DNA of 6,328 nucleotides from Verrucomicrobia bacterium TMED56 (lineage in GTDB: Bacteria; Verrucomicrobiota; Verrucomicrobiia; Opitutales; Seribacteraceae), in contig NHDJ01000116.1 in assembly GCA_002167265.1 (NCBI GenBank), forward strand, positions 2,726 to 9,053. The letters are read 5' to 3'. Positions 1 through 5,502 of the stretch are shown here, piece after piece (the first letter of the stretch is position 1; each line of letters begins with the position of its first letter). A program made the position numbers and the translations under genes. The notes under the pieces were generated by a model that saw only the letters and a list, made by a program, of their open reading frames with translations, made no database searches and had not been told where the DNA came from.

Positions 1-1310
1 AGTCCAAATTCATAAGCGTAAGGATTATTCGAGAACTCCTGAACTAGATCTGCAGCATTCCAAGTGTTGGCCGCAGGCAGAGAATTAGACAGATTAACAG
101 ATGTTAGAAAAACCCTAGCGAAACCAATTGCACTTTGCATGGCATCATTGATCCCTTCATCGTAAGAATAGCCAAGTTTCAGTTGGTCCATGAATACTTG
201 AAGAGCTACAGCGTCGATAGTTTTGTCATAATTTGTGACCCATGGACGCAGGGCGTCTACCAATACTTGGTGATCATCATTTAATATCGGAATGCGAGTC
301 GATTGAATCAAGGTTCCTCCTTTGTCGAAAAAACGGATTATAATTTCATTGGATACGGGATCATATTCATAAGAAACGGTAACTGCTTGTGAACGGGAGT
401 TAAAGACTTCGGTCAAGTTTGATGCTTCTGTTCCAGGTATACTTCTTTGATTATTTGATAACTTTCTGAGGGTATTTGACCGCCAATCTCTGTTTGCGGT
501 TGATTGCTGATTGCTTCCCTCAAGGGTTGTCTCACCGTCCTCCTCTTCGCTATCCTTAGATTTTTCAATTCTTGCAAGCAGTTTTGCTGCTTTCGCGATG
601 GCTTGGTTAACAATCGCAAGGGGAATTTGGGCGGAAATTTTTTCGGCAATTGAATTTTTTGTAAGAATATTAATTTTGGCTCTTACATCGATATTTCTCT
701 CGGTAGTTGTACCATTAACTGAAATGTCCAGTCCCTTTCCAGTTGAGGTCAATGTCGTGGTTCCATCAGGAGTAGTAAACGACACCACTGAGTCAGCGAC
801 ATCCAAACTGCATTGTCCGGACTGAATTTGACTAAGCTGGAACTCAGTACCTCTAATTCCGGCACTTCCGCTAGGGGTGTTGATTTGGAAATCTGATTTT
901 CTATCCAGCTTTTTTGTTTTGACGATAAGAGTGCCGAAATCCAGTTCAAGTTCCAGTGAAGATTCACTTGGTTCGGAGGTCAATTCCCCGACCGTACTAT
1001 TTTCCGCTTCAAATGGCTCTTGCTTAAACGATGTGATATTCAATGAGGAGTTTGGCTGGATAGTGGAAATTGTCCCATTTGAAAAAAGAACAGAAATTTC
1101 TCCGCTCTCCTTCGTAACCAGCTTAAGCCCCTCTCTTAAAACAGACCCGATTTCTAGGCTTTGGGCTAATAAATTGTCCTCTGAATCCAGAACTTGAAAA
1201 TTTCCCTTGGCTTGCAAAATAATAACAGCACCACTTTCAGTCTCTTCGTCTTGTCCGAAAAGAAATGTGCTCATTAAAAGCACAGGGAGAAATAAAATCT
1301 TAAGATTCAA
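1..1310 (-). CDS. Secreted FecR-domain protein, 3' end cut by window edge
   Basis: The frame is open from 1310 to the left edge (436 codons, no stop), so the gene is partial at its C-terminus. I chose the TTG at 1308-1310 because it gives a classic signal peptide: MNLK, a hydrophobic stretch at residues 4-18 (ILFLPVLLMSTFLF), then polar DEETES. The first in-frame ATG (1274) would remove most of that signal. No clear Shine-Dalgarno precedes the TTG. Residues about 28-180 fit the FecR fold: a G-rich entry, 'ISVLFSNGTISTI' at 72-84, 'FGTLIVKT' at 125-132 and the hallmark 'INTPSGSAGIRGTEFQL' at 143-159. Residues 205-300 are polar with an acidic patch (SKDSEEEDGE, 251-260), and 300-436 is a separate unrecognised region. 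Classical FecR proteins are inner-membrane anti-sigma regulators. This one lacks the N-terminal cytoplasmic sigma-binding part and has no sigma-factor neighbour, so I infer a periplasmic or surface role. It lies 14 nt downstream of the superoxide dismutase gene and may be co-transcribed with it. Confidence 0.8.
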   Translation of the reverse strand, partial: MNLKILFLPVLLMSTFLFGQDEETESGAVIILQAKGNFQVLDSEDNLLAQSLEIGSVLREGLKLVTKESGEISVLFSNGTISTIQPNSSLNITSFKQEPFEAENSTVGELTSEPSESSLELELDFGTLIVKTKKLDRKSDFQINTPSGSAGIRGTEFQLSQIQSGQCSLDVADSVVSFTTPDGTTTLTSTGKGLDISVNGTTTERNIDVRAKINILTKNSIAEKISAQIPLAIVNQAIAKAAKLLARIEKSKDSEEEDGETTLEGSNQQSTANRDWRSNTLRKLSNNQRSIPGTEASNLTEVFNSRSQAVTVSYEYDPVSNEIIIRFFDKGGTLIQSTRIPILNDDHQVLVDALRPWVTNYDKTIDAVALQVFMDQLKLGYSYDEGINDAMQSAIGFARVFLTSVNLSNSLPAANTWNAADLVQEFSNNPYAYEFG

Positions 1311-1324
1311 AGAAGCTAAAACAT

Positions 1325-1939
1325 TTAAGCAAAGTTTTCTGATGCCTTTTCCCAATCAACTACATTCCAAAATGCATTTACATAATCAGGTCTTCGGTTT
1401 TGATAGTTTAAGTAGTAGGCGTGCTCCCAGACATCAAGTGCAATGATTGGAGTGCCGCATTGTTCGGCAATACCCTCCATCAGGGGCGAGTCTTGATTCG
1501 GTGTGGAAATTATTTTCAGCTCAGTATCTTGCTTAATCAACCATGCCCAACCTGAGCCAAATCGAGTGAGTGCGGCTTTTGCAAAAGCATCTTTAAAAGC
1601 GTCAAAGCTACCAAAGGAAGCGGTTATAGCCTCATTTAAGGATCCCGAAGGAATTCCGCCTCCACCAGGGGACATGCTTTTCCAGAAAAAAGTATGATTT
1701 GAATGGCCACCACCATTATTGCGAACGGCAGTTCTAATGGACTCAGGAATCTGTGACAAATCCTCTATGAGTTCATCGGCAGATTTACCTGCCAAACTGT
1801 CATTGCCTTCTAAGGCAGCATTGAGGTTGTTGATATAAGTTTGATGATGCTTGCCATGGTGGATTTCCATGGTTCGAGCATCGATATGAGGCTCAAGTGC
1901 ATCTACAGAGTAAGTAAGTGAAGGTAATTGATGAGACAT
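1325..1939 (-). CDS. sodA: Superoxide dismutase, Mn-type (Fe/Mn family)
   Basis: This enzyme converts superoxide to oxygen and hydrogen peroxide, normally in the cytoplasm as a dimer. At 204 residues it has the usual length. The N-terminal helical domain carries MEIHHGKHH (24-32) and the C-terminal domain carries [10 protein letters not shown] (168-177). The four metal ligands expected for the family are all present: His27, His82 (in [10 protein letters not shown]), Asp169 and His173. The outer-sphere glutamine lies in the C-terminal domain (Gln149, in [10 protein letters not shown]) and a glycine occupies the opposite position (Gly77), which is the Mn-type pattern; Fe enzymes usually carry the glutamine in the N-terminal half. 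Metal use is thus inferred, and cambialistic use is possible. There is no signal peptide. It follows tadA after 82 nt, enough room for its own promoter, though I find no convincing -35/-10 pair and no strong ribosome binding site. The FecR-domain gene follows closely. Confidence 0.97.
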   Translation of the reverse strand: MSHQLPSLTYSVDALEPHIDARTMEIHHGKHHQTYINNLNAALEGNDSLAGKSADELIEDLSQIPESIRTAVRNNGGGHSNHTFFWKSMSPGGGGIPSGSLNEAITASFGSFDAFKDAFAKAALTRFGSGWAWLIKQDTELKIISTPNQDSPLMEGIAEQCGTPIIALDVWEHAYYLNYQNRRPDYVNAFWNVVDWEKASENFA

Positions 1940-2021
1940 AGGATTTTAGTTGAATAGTTTTTGAGAAAAATGGCAATGTACAAAAGTCCAGTATTTCTAA
2001 AAACAATTCTCAAGCTAATAT

Positions 2022-2537
2022 CTAAGCTTTGTCAACTCTTCGAAGTTGGAAAAAAATTTGCATTAACTGAAGACACTCCTTCTCAAGGGTACCCGATTTT
2101 ACGATAGGTTTGTGATTAGAATTAGGAATTTCATGCATTGCAATCGCTCCACCCAAACCTCCCATCTTAGGGTCAGAAAAAGCATAATGAATTTCTTTTA
2201 GGCGTGAAATGACTGTCGCTCCTGCACACATTGGGCAAGGTTCTTTAGTGACATAAAGTTTGCATTCGTTTAACCGCCAGTCACCGATTTGTTTGGCTGC
2301 GATGGTAATGGCAAGCATCTCAGCATGAGCAGTGGGGTCCTTGCATTTACGGGTTTGGTTAGATGCTGAAGCGATGATTTCATCATTACTGTTTACTATG
2401 ACTGCACCGATTGGGACTTCATCATTCTCCCATGCTTCTATTGCCTGGTTGTAGGCCATTTGCATGAAAAAAATGTCATTTTTTTCCAATTGTGAAGGAA
2501 AAAGCCTTGGAAAAGGGCATTCAATTACTTTTTTCAT
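2022..2537 (-). CDS. tadA: tRNA-specific adenosine deaminase TadA
   Basis: TadA deaminates the wobble adenosine (A34) of tRNA-Arg(ACG) to inosine, allowing one tRNA to read several codons. The protein is a single zinc-dependent cytidine-deaminase-like domain. Counting from the ATG at 2537 (171 residues), the zinc/catalytic motif TAHAEM gives His71 and the proton-shuttle Glu73, and EPCPMCAGA gives the zinc ligands Cys101 and Cys104. The flanking DEVPIGAVIV and the C-terminal FFQLRR match TadA better than guanine or cytosine deaminases. The frame extends six codons further to a TTG at 2555; I prefer the ATG because no ribosome binding site favours the TTG. Either start leaves about 10-20 extra residues before the conserved first helix compared with the E. 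coli protein. The gene is divergent from infA, with an 85-nt gap, and heads the leftward group. Confidence 0.93.
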   Translation of the reverse strand: MKKVIECPFPRLFPSQLEKNDIFFMQMAYNQAIEAWENDEVPIGAVIVNSNDEIIASASNQTRKCKDPTAHAEMLAITIAAKQIGDWRLNECKLYVTKEPCPMCAGATVISRLKEIHYAFSDPKMGGLGGAIAMHEIPNSNHKPIVKSGTLEKECLQLMQIFFQLRRVDKA

Positions 2538-2622
2538 TTTGCAGGGTTCATTCAAACTCTTTATTTACTGAAGGTGATACTTGACTTGATGCGACAACAT
2601 GGTGTGATTGGAAACAAAATTT
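2538..2622. promoter_or_regulatory. Divergent intergenic region between tadA and infA
   Basis: These 85 nt separate two genes transcribed away from each other, so promoters for both groups are expected here or inside the start of the opposite gene. On the plus strand a TTGACT (2581-2586) resembles a -35 box, but the sequence about 17 nt downstream is a poor -10. GATACT (2576-2581) is a passable -10 without a good -35. On the minus strand TAAATA is a possible -10 for tadA. None is convincing, so the assignment rests on gene orientation. A moderate ribosome binding site for infA (GGAA, 2610-2613) lies 9 nt before its ATG. Confidence 0.35.
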
Positions 2623-2901
2623 ATGTCAGAAGAAGATATCGTAGAAGTAGAAGGTAAGATTACCGCAGTTTTGCCAAGTACAATGTTTCGTGCTGAACTT
2701 GAAAATGGACATCAAGTTCTAGCACATATATCTGGAAAGTTGCGAAAGCACTTTATCAAGATAACTGTTGGAGATATTGTAAAAATGGAAATGAGTACTC
2801 AGGATCTTGAAAAGGCAAGAATCGTTTATCGACTCAAAAATGCAGAAGTAAACCGTAACGCTCCCATAAGAAGTTATGGCCCCAAAAGTAAAGGAAAGTA
2901 A
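2623..2901 (+). CDS. infA: Translation initiation factor IF-1
   Basis: IF-1 binds the 30S A site during initiation and works with IF-2 and IF-3. The protein is one S1/OB-fold domain. The segments [14 protein letters not shown] (17-30) and AHISGKLRK (34-42) are the family signature, followed by [10 protein letters not shown] (49-58) and ARIVYR (65-70). I start it at the ATG at 2623 (92 residues), which has GGAA 9 nt upstream and gives the normal MSEED-type N-terminus; an in-frame TTG at 2608 would add five residues without similarity to the family. The OB domain ends near residue 71, where a typical IF-1 stops; about 20 further residues form a basic tail (K72, R78, R83, K88, K90, K92). The stop is 6 nt before cysK, so the two are probably co-transcribed. 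It is the first gene of the rightward group. Confidence 0.96.
   Translation: MSEEDIVEVEGKITAVLPSTMFRAELENGHQVLAHISGKLRKHFIKITVGDIVKMEMSTQDLEKARIVYRLKNAEVNRNAPIRSYGPKSKGK
2891..2898 (+). promoter_or_regulatory. Ribosome binding site for cysK
   Basis: AAGGAAAG lies 9 nt before the cysK ATG and is the clearest Shine-Dalgarno-like sequence in the window. It sits inside the last codons of infA, so ribosomes finishing infA pass over it, consistent with coupled translation of the two genes. Confidence 0.6.
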
Positions 2902-2907
2902 CCATAC

Positions 2908-3879
2908 ATGAACATCATTGAATCAATTGGAAAGACACCTCTTGTTGAACTTCAACAGGTAACAAGTTCGATTAACGCAAAAATATTCCTCAAATCGGAA
3001 TTTTTCAACCCTTTGGCCAGTGTTAAGGACCGGATTGGAGCAGCAATGATAGAATCTGCGGAAAAGGATGGTACCTTGACCCATGAAAGTGTAGTGATTG
3101 AGCCCACATCTGGAAATACGGGTATTGCCCTTGCATTTGTTTGTGCTGCAAAGGGCTATAAATGTATTCTGACAATGCCTGAGACTATGTCAAAAGAGAG
3201 GCGTCTGCTACTTCGCCTGCTTGGTGCTGAAATTGTTTTAACTCCTGGACCCAAGGGCATGGGGGGAGCAATTTCGAAGGCGTCCCAGTTGATGGAAAAG
3301 CATGGTGAACATGCGTTTATGCCTCAACAGTTTAATAACCCAGCCAATCCTGAAATTCATCGTAAGACTACTGCAGAGGAAATCTGGTCTGGTATGGAAG
3401 GGCAAGTTGATTGCCTGGTAGCAGGCGTGGGAACTGGAGGTACCATTACTGGAGTTTCTGAAGTAATCAAGCAGCGCAATCCAAATATGAAGTCAATTGC
3501 TGTCGAACCAGCTGAAAGCCCTGTTATTTCTCAGACTCTGAACGGAGAGGAAGTAAAACCTGGACCCCATAAGATTCAAGGAATTGGAGCTGGTTTTGTC
3601 CCTAAAAATCTAAATTTGGAAATTGTCGATGAAGTTGCCCAAGTTACCAGCGAAGAGGCTTTTGACATGGCACGAAAATTAAGTTTGGAGGAGGGTGTTT
3701 TAGGTGGTATTTCAACCGGTGCAACCGTTACTGCTGCTCTGAGAATAGGCGCTAAACCAGAGATGGCGGGCAAGCGAATTGTTGTAATTGGAGCAAGTTG
3801 CGGTGAAAGATATCTTTCCACCCCGCTTGCAGCTAAAGCTGCTGCTGAAGTTATGGATGCAGTTGCCGAAGAGGAATAA
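2908..3879 (+). CDS. cysK: Cysteine synthase (O-acetylserine sulfhydrylase)
   Basis: This PLP enzyme makes L-cysteine from O-acetylserine and sulfide in the cytoplasm. The 323-residue length is normal for the CysK/CysM family. Visible elements in order: the N-terminal [10 protein letters not shown] (6-15); the PLP Schiff-base lysine Lys40 in SVKDR; the substrate-loop motif TSGNTG (67-72); the phosphate-binding loop GTGGT (175-179); the KIQGIGAGF segment (222-230) that contacts substrate in the CysK branch; and GISTGA (267-272), whose Ser269 would sit near the PLP pyridine nitrogen. There is no added regulatory CBS domain, which argues against cystathionine beta-synthase. The family also contains CysM and other beta-replacement enzymes, so exact substrate preference is inferred; KIQGIGAGF favours CysK. 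The ATG has a good ribosome binding site within the end of infA. No cysE (serine acetyltransferase) is nearby. Confidence 0.94.
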   Translation: MNIIESIGKTPLVELQQVTSSINAKIFLKSEFFNPLASVKDRIGAAMIESAEKDGTLTHESVVIEPTSGNTGIALAFVCAAKGYKCILTMPETMSKERRLLLRLLGAEIVLTPGPKGMGGAISKASQLMEKHGEHAFMPQQFNNPANPEIHRKTTAEEIWSGMEGQVDCLVAGVGTGGTITGVSEVIKQRNPNMKSIAVEPAESPVISQTLNGEEVKPGPHKIQGIGAGFVPKNLNLEIVDEVAQVTSEEAFDMARKLSLEEGVLGGISTGATVTAALRIGAKPEMAGKRIVVIGASCGERYLSTPLAAKAAAEVMDAVAEEE

Positions 3880-3916
3880 GCAAAGTTTTCCAAAAATTGT
3901 GATAGACTAAAGCCCT

Positions 3917-4369
3917 ATGCGATCGTTGGTTCGCAGGGTTTTCCACGCTTCAGTTGAAGCAGACGGTAAAAAATCAGGTGAAATTCAACAAGGACTTCTT
4001 GTTTATGTTGGGTTTGAAGCTGAAGACAGTGAATCAGATTTAGAATGGTGCCTGAAAAAAATTCTTGGCTTGCGTATTTTTGATGATGAGACAGGTAAGA
4101 TGAATCTTTCAGTAAATAATGAAATGGGGATTTTACTTGTTAGCCAATTTACTCTCTGGGGAACTTTAAAAAAAGGATACCGGCCTTCATTCAATCGAGC
4201 AGCTATGCCTGAGAAAGCTAGAAATTTGTACAATATGTTTTTACTTTCAATGCAAAAGTCTTTTCTTGGTGATGTACAGAGTGGTAAATTTGGTGCCTCG
4301 ATGAAGATAAGTGTTATCGAGGATGGTCCTGTTACAATTTGGATGGATTCCAAAAATAGGACCTATTAA
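3917..4369 (+). CDS. dtd: D-aminoacyl-tRNA deacylase (DTD)
   Basis: DTD hydrolyses the ester bond of D-aminoacyl-tRNAs (and of Gly-tRNA-Ala), freeing tRNA from the wrong amino acid. The 150 residues match the family length (about 145). The N-terminal RRVFHASVEADG (6-17), the LRIFDDETGKMNLSV core (52-66), the SQFTL motif (76-80), GYRPSF (87-92) and the second active-site motif DGPVT (136-140), with the cross-subunit Gly137-cisPro138, are all present. DTD acts as a homodimer with the active site at the interface. One oddity: the usual Asn of the NxGPVT motif is Glu135 here (codon GAG), and SQFTL is followed by Trp-Gly where small residues are common. The gene starts 37 nt after cysK with a weak ribosome binding site and ends 3 nt before the glycosylase gene. 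Confidence 0.94.
   Translation: MRSLVRRVFHASVEADGKKSGEIQQGLLVYVGFEAEDSESDLEWCLKKILGLRIFDDETGKMNLSVNNEMGILLVSQFTLWGTLKKGYRPSFNRAAMPEKARNLYNMFLLSMQKSFLGDVQSGKFGASMKISVIEDGPVTIWMDSKNRTY
4355..4367 (+). promoter_or_regulatory. Small inverted repeat over the glycosylase ribosome binding site
   Basis: The sequence AATAGGACCTATT reads as an inverted repeat (AATAG/CTATT with a three-base loop GAC as RNA). It spans the last two codons of dtd and reaches the first base of its stop codon. It contains the AGGA (4358-4361) that is the only plausible ribosome binding site for the ATG at 4373. A ribosome ending dtd would melt it, so it could couple translation of the two genes. The stem is short and AU-rich, so this is tentative. 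Confidence 0.25.
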
Positions 4370-4372
4370 TTT

Positions 4373-4909
4373 ATGAGTGGTGAAATTCTGAAAAGAAATT
4401 TTTTTAAACAGCCAGTAGTCAAAGTGGCTAAAGGTTTATTGGGAACCAATATTTGCTTGAATTTAAAAAATGGAAAAGTTATCCGGCACACGATCACTGA
4501 GACGGAAGCGTACGATGGAGAAAAGGATTTGGCATGCCATGCCTCAAAAGGTAGAACGCCCCGCACTGAAGTAATGTATAGTGATGGAGGGTTGCTTTAT
4601 ATTTATTTGTGTTATGGAATGCATTGGATGCTCAATGTGGTCGCAGAGGAAAAAGGCTCGCCTTCGGCAGTTTTATTGAGGGGTACATCTGAGATTAATG
4701 GACCTGGAAGACTGACAAAAAAACTAGGAATTAAATGGCATTTGAATAATCGAGTTGCGAATAGAAAAAATGGCCTTTGGTTTGAAACTGGAACTGCAAT
4801 TCGAAGTGAAATTTTTTCAGGACCACGTATTGGAGTTGATTATGCTGGAAGATACTGGGCAACCAAACCTTATCGTTTTTGGTTTTCAAATCCTAAAAGT
4901 GGCGCTTAA
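4373..4909 (+). CDS. mpg: 3-methyladenine DNA glycosylase, AAG/Mpg family
   Basis: This family flips alkylated purines (3-methyladenine, hypoxanthine, ethenoadenine) out of DNA and cuts the N-glycosidic bond, beginning base excision repair. The protein has 178 residues, a typical bacterial length. Key elements: KVAKGLLG (17-24); TETEAYDG (42-49), where Glu45 aligns with catalytic Glu125 of human AAG and Tyr47 with the intercalating-pocket Tyr127; ACHASKGRTPRTEVMY (54-69), with His56 matching the pocket His136; LYIYLCYGMHWMLNVV (75-90); VLLRG (100-104), where Arg103 matches Arg182; GPGRLTKKLGI (110-120); and the C-terminal GPRIGVDYAGRYWATKPYRFWF (150-171). All key residues are kept, so it should be active. 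It begins 3 nt after the dtd stop and is very likely translated together with it. The lipoprotein gene starts 8 nt after its stop. Confidence 0.95.
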   Translation: MSGEILKRNFFKQPVVKVAKGLLGTNICLNLKNGKVIRHTITETEAYDGEKDLACHASKGRTPRTEVMYSDGGLLYIYLCYGMHWMLNVVAEEKGSPSAVLLRGTSEINGPGRLTKKLGIKWHLNNRVANRKNGLWFETGTAIRSEIFSGPRIGVDYAGRYWATKPYRFWFSNPKSGA

Positions 4910-4917
4910 TTAGAATC

Positions 4918-5502
4918 ATGCTCAAGACATTGCCTATTTGGTTATGCCCACTAGCGGTAGGAATCGCATTAGTCGGTTGCCGTCAAACCGTTTCCACCGA
5001 TAGCTCTTACCCGGTAATTTATGATGCTTGGAATGCCCGCTACCAGTATAACCCAATTACGAGGGAAATGCATCCCGTCGCGGACGGCAAAACTATTGGG
5101 CTTAGTTGGTCGAGAGATTCATTTGGTAGACTGAATTCCAAATATTACCATTCCGGGATCGAAGGTAAGGGAGGGGATGAAAACCTCATTGAAACTCACA
5201 AGAGTAAATTAGATCGAAATCGGGACCAGCAGTGGGAAGAAGAAAGGGACAATCGAATTCAACAAATTAAAGAATATATTACGATGCGGGAATCCAACCA
5301 AACGGAGATTAATTTGCCGGTAGAAAACAGCGATGAAACTGAAGATCAAAATATGAATCCTTTTCTGCCCATCTCAAACATTCCTGCTCTTGAAGTTCCT
5401 ATAACTAATTCTTCTGCAGATTCAGTTGAACCGATTCCATTCTTGCCACTTGAACCTGCTGCTGTTGATGCTGGTATGCCGTCCATTCCTCCTTTGCCTT
5501 GA
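4918..5502 (+). CDS. Small predicted lipoprotein with proline-rich tail, function unknown
   Basis: I do not recognise this 194-residue protein. The N-terminus is a lipoprotein signal: MLK, a hydrophobic core, then the lipobox LVGC (18-21) with Cys21 as the lipidated residue. The residue after it is Arg rather than Asp, which under the E. coli Lol rule would favour the outer membrane. Residues 31-80 are aromatic-rich (YPVIYDAWNARYQYNP; GLSWSRDSFG) and may be a small folded domain. Residues 86-125 are highly charged and probably helical (DRNRDQQWEEERDNRIQQIK, 99-118). Residues 130-146 are acidic. The tail is rich in proline, with two similar motifs, NPFLPI (147-152) and IPFLPL (173-178), and ends in PSIPPLP. 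The ATG at 4918 follows the glycosylase stop by 8 nt with no strong ribosome binding site. The stop overlaps the start of the next gene (TGATG), implying that the two products are made together and probably act together at the envelope. Confidence 0.85.
   Translation: MLKTLPIWLCPLAVGIALVGCRQTVSTDSSYPVIYDAWNARYQYNPITREMHPVADGKTIGLSWSRDSFGRLNSKYYHSGIEGKGGDENLIETHKSKLDRNRDQQWEEERDNRIQQIKEYITMRESNQTEINLPVENSDETEDQNMNPFLPISNIPALEVPITNSSADSVEPIPFLPLEPAAVDAGMPSIPPLP

Noticed and set aside
413..967. Short minus-strand frames at 413-649 and 749-967
   Set aside because: They lie in other frames inside the FecR-domain gene, which stays open through both stretches, so no frameshift or pseudogene needs to be invoked.
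511..1446. Plus-strand open frames (511-825, 877-1197, 1207-1446)
   Set aside because: They are antisense to the continuous FecR-domain frame, have low-complexity Ser-rich translations and no recognisable domain; the minus-strand frame explains the region.
1503..1697. Plus-strand frame opposite the superoxide dismutase
   Set aside because: Antisense shadow of a well-conserved coding region.
1961..2013. Inverted TTGAGAA / TTCTCAA pair upstream of the superoxide dismutase gene
   Set aside because: Seven-base arms separated by 39 nt are easily found by chance in AT-rich DNA; no promoter nearby to give it meaning as an operator.
3880..3916. Possible terminator between cysK and dtd (GTTTTCC-AAAAA)
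   Set aside because: The stem would be a few A-U pairs, too weak, and no U-tract follows; the 37-nt gap fits an operon junction.
3576..4566. Minus-strand frames at 3576-3893, 4003-4353 and 4366-4566
   Set aside because: Shadows of cysK, dtd and the glycosylase gene with no similarity to known proteins.
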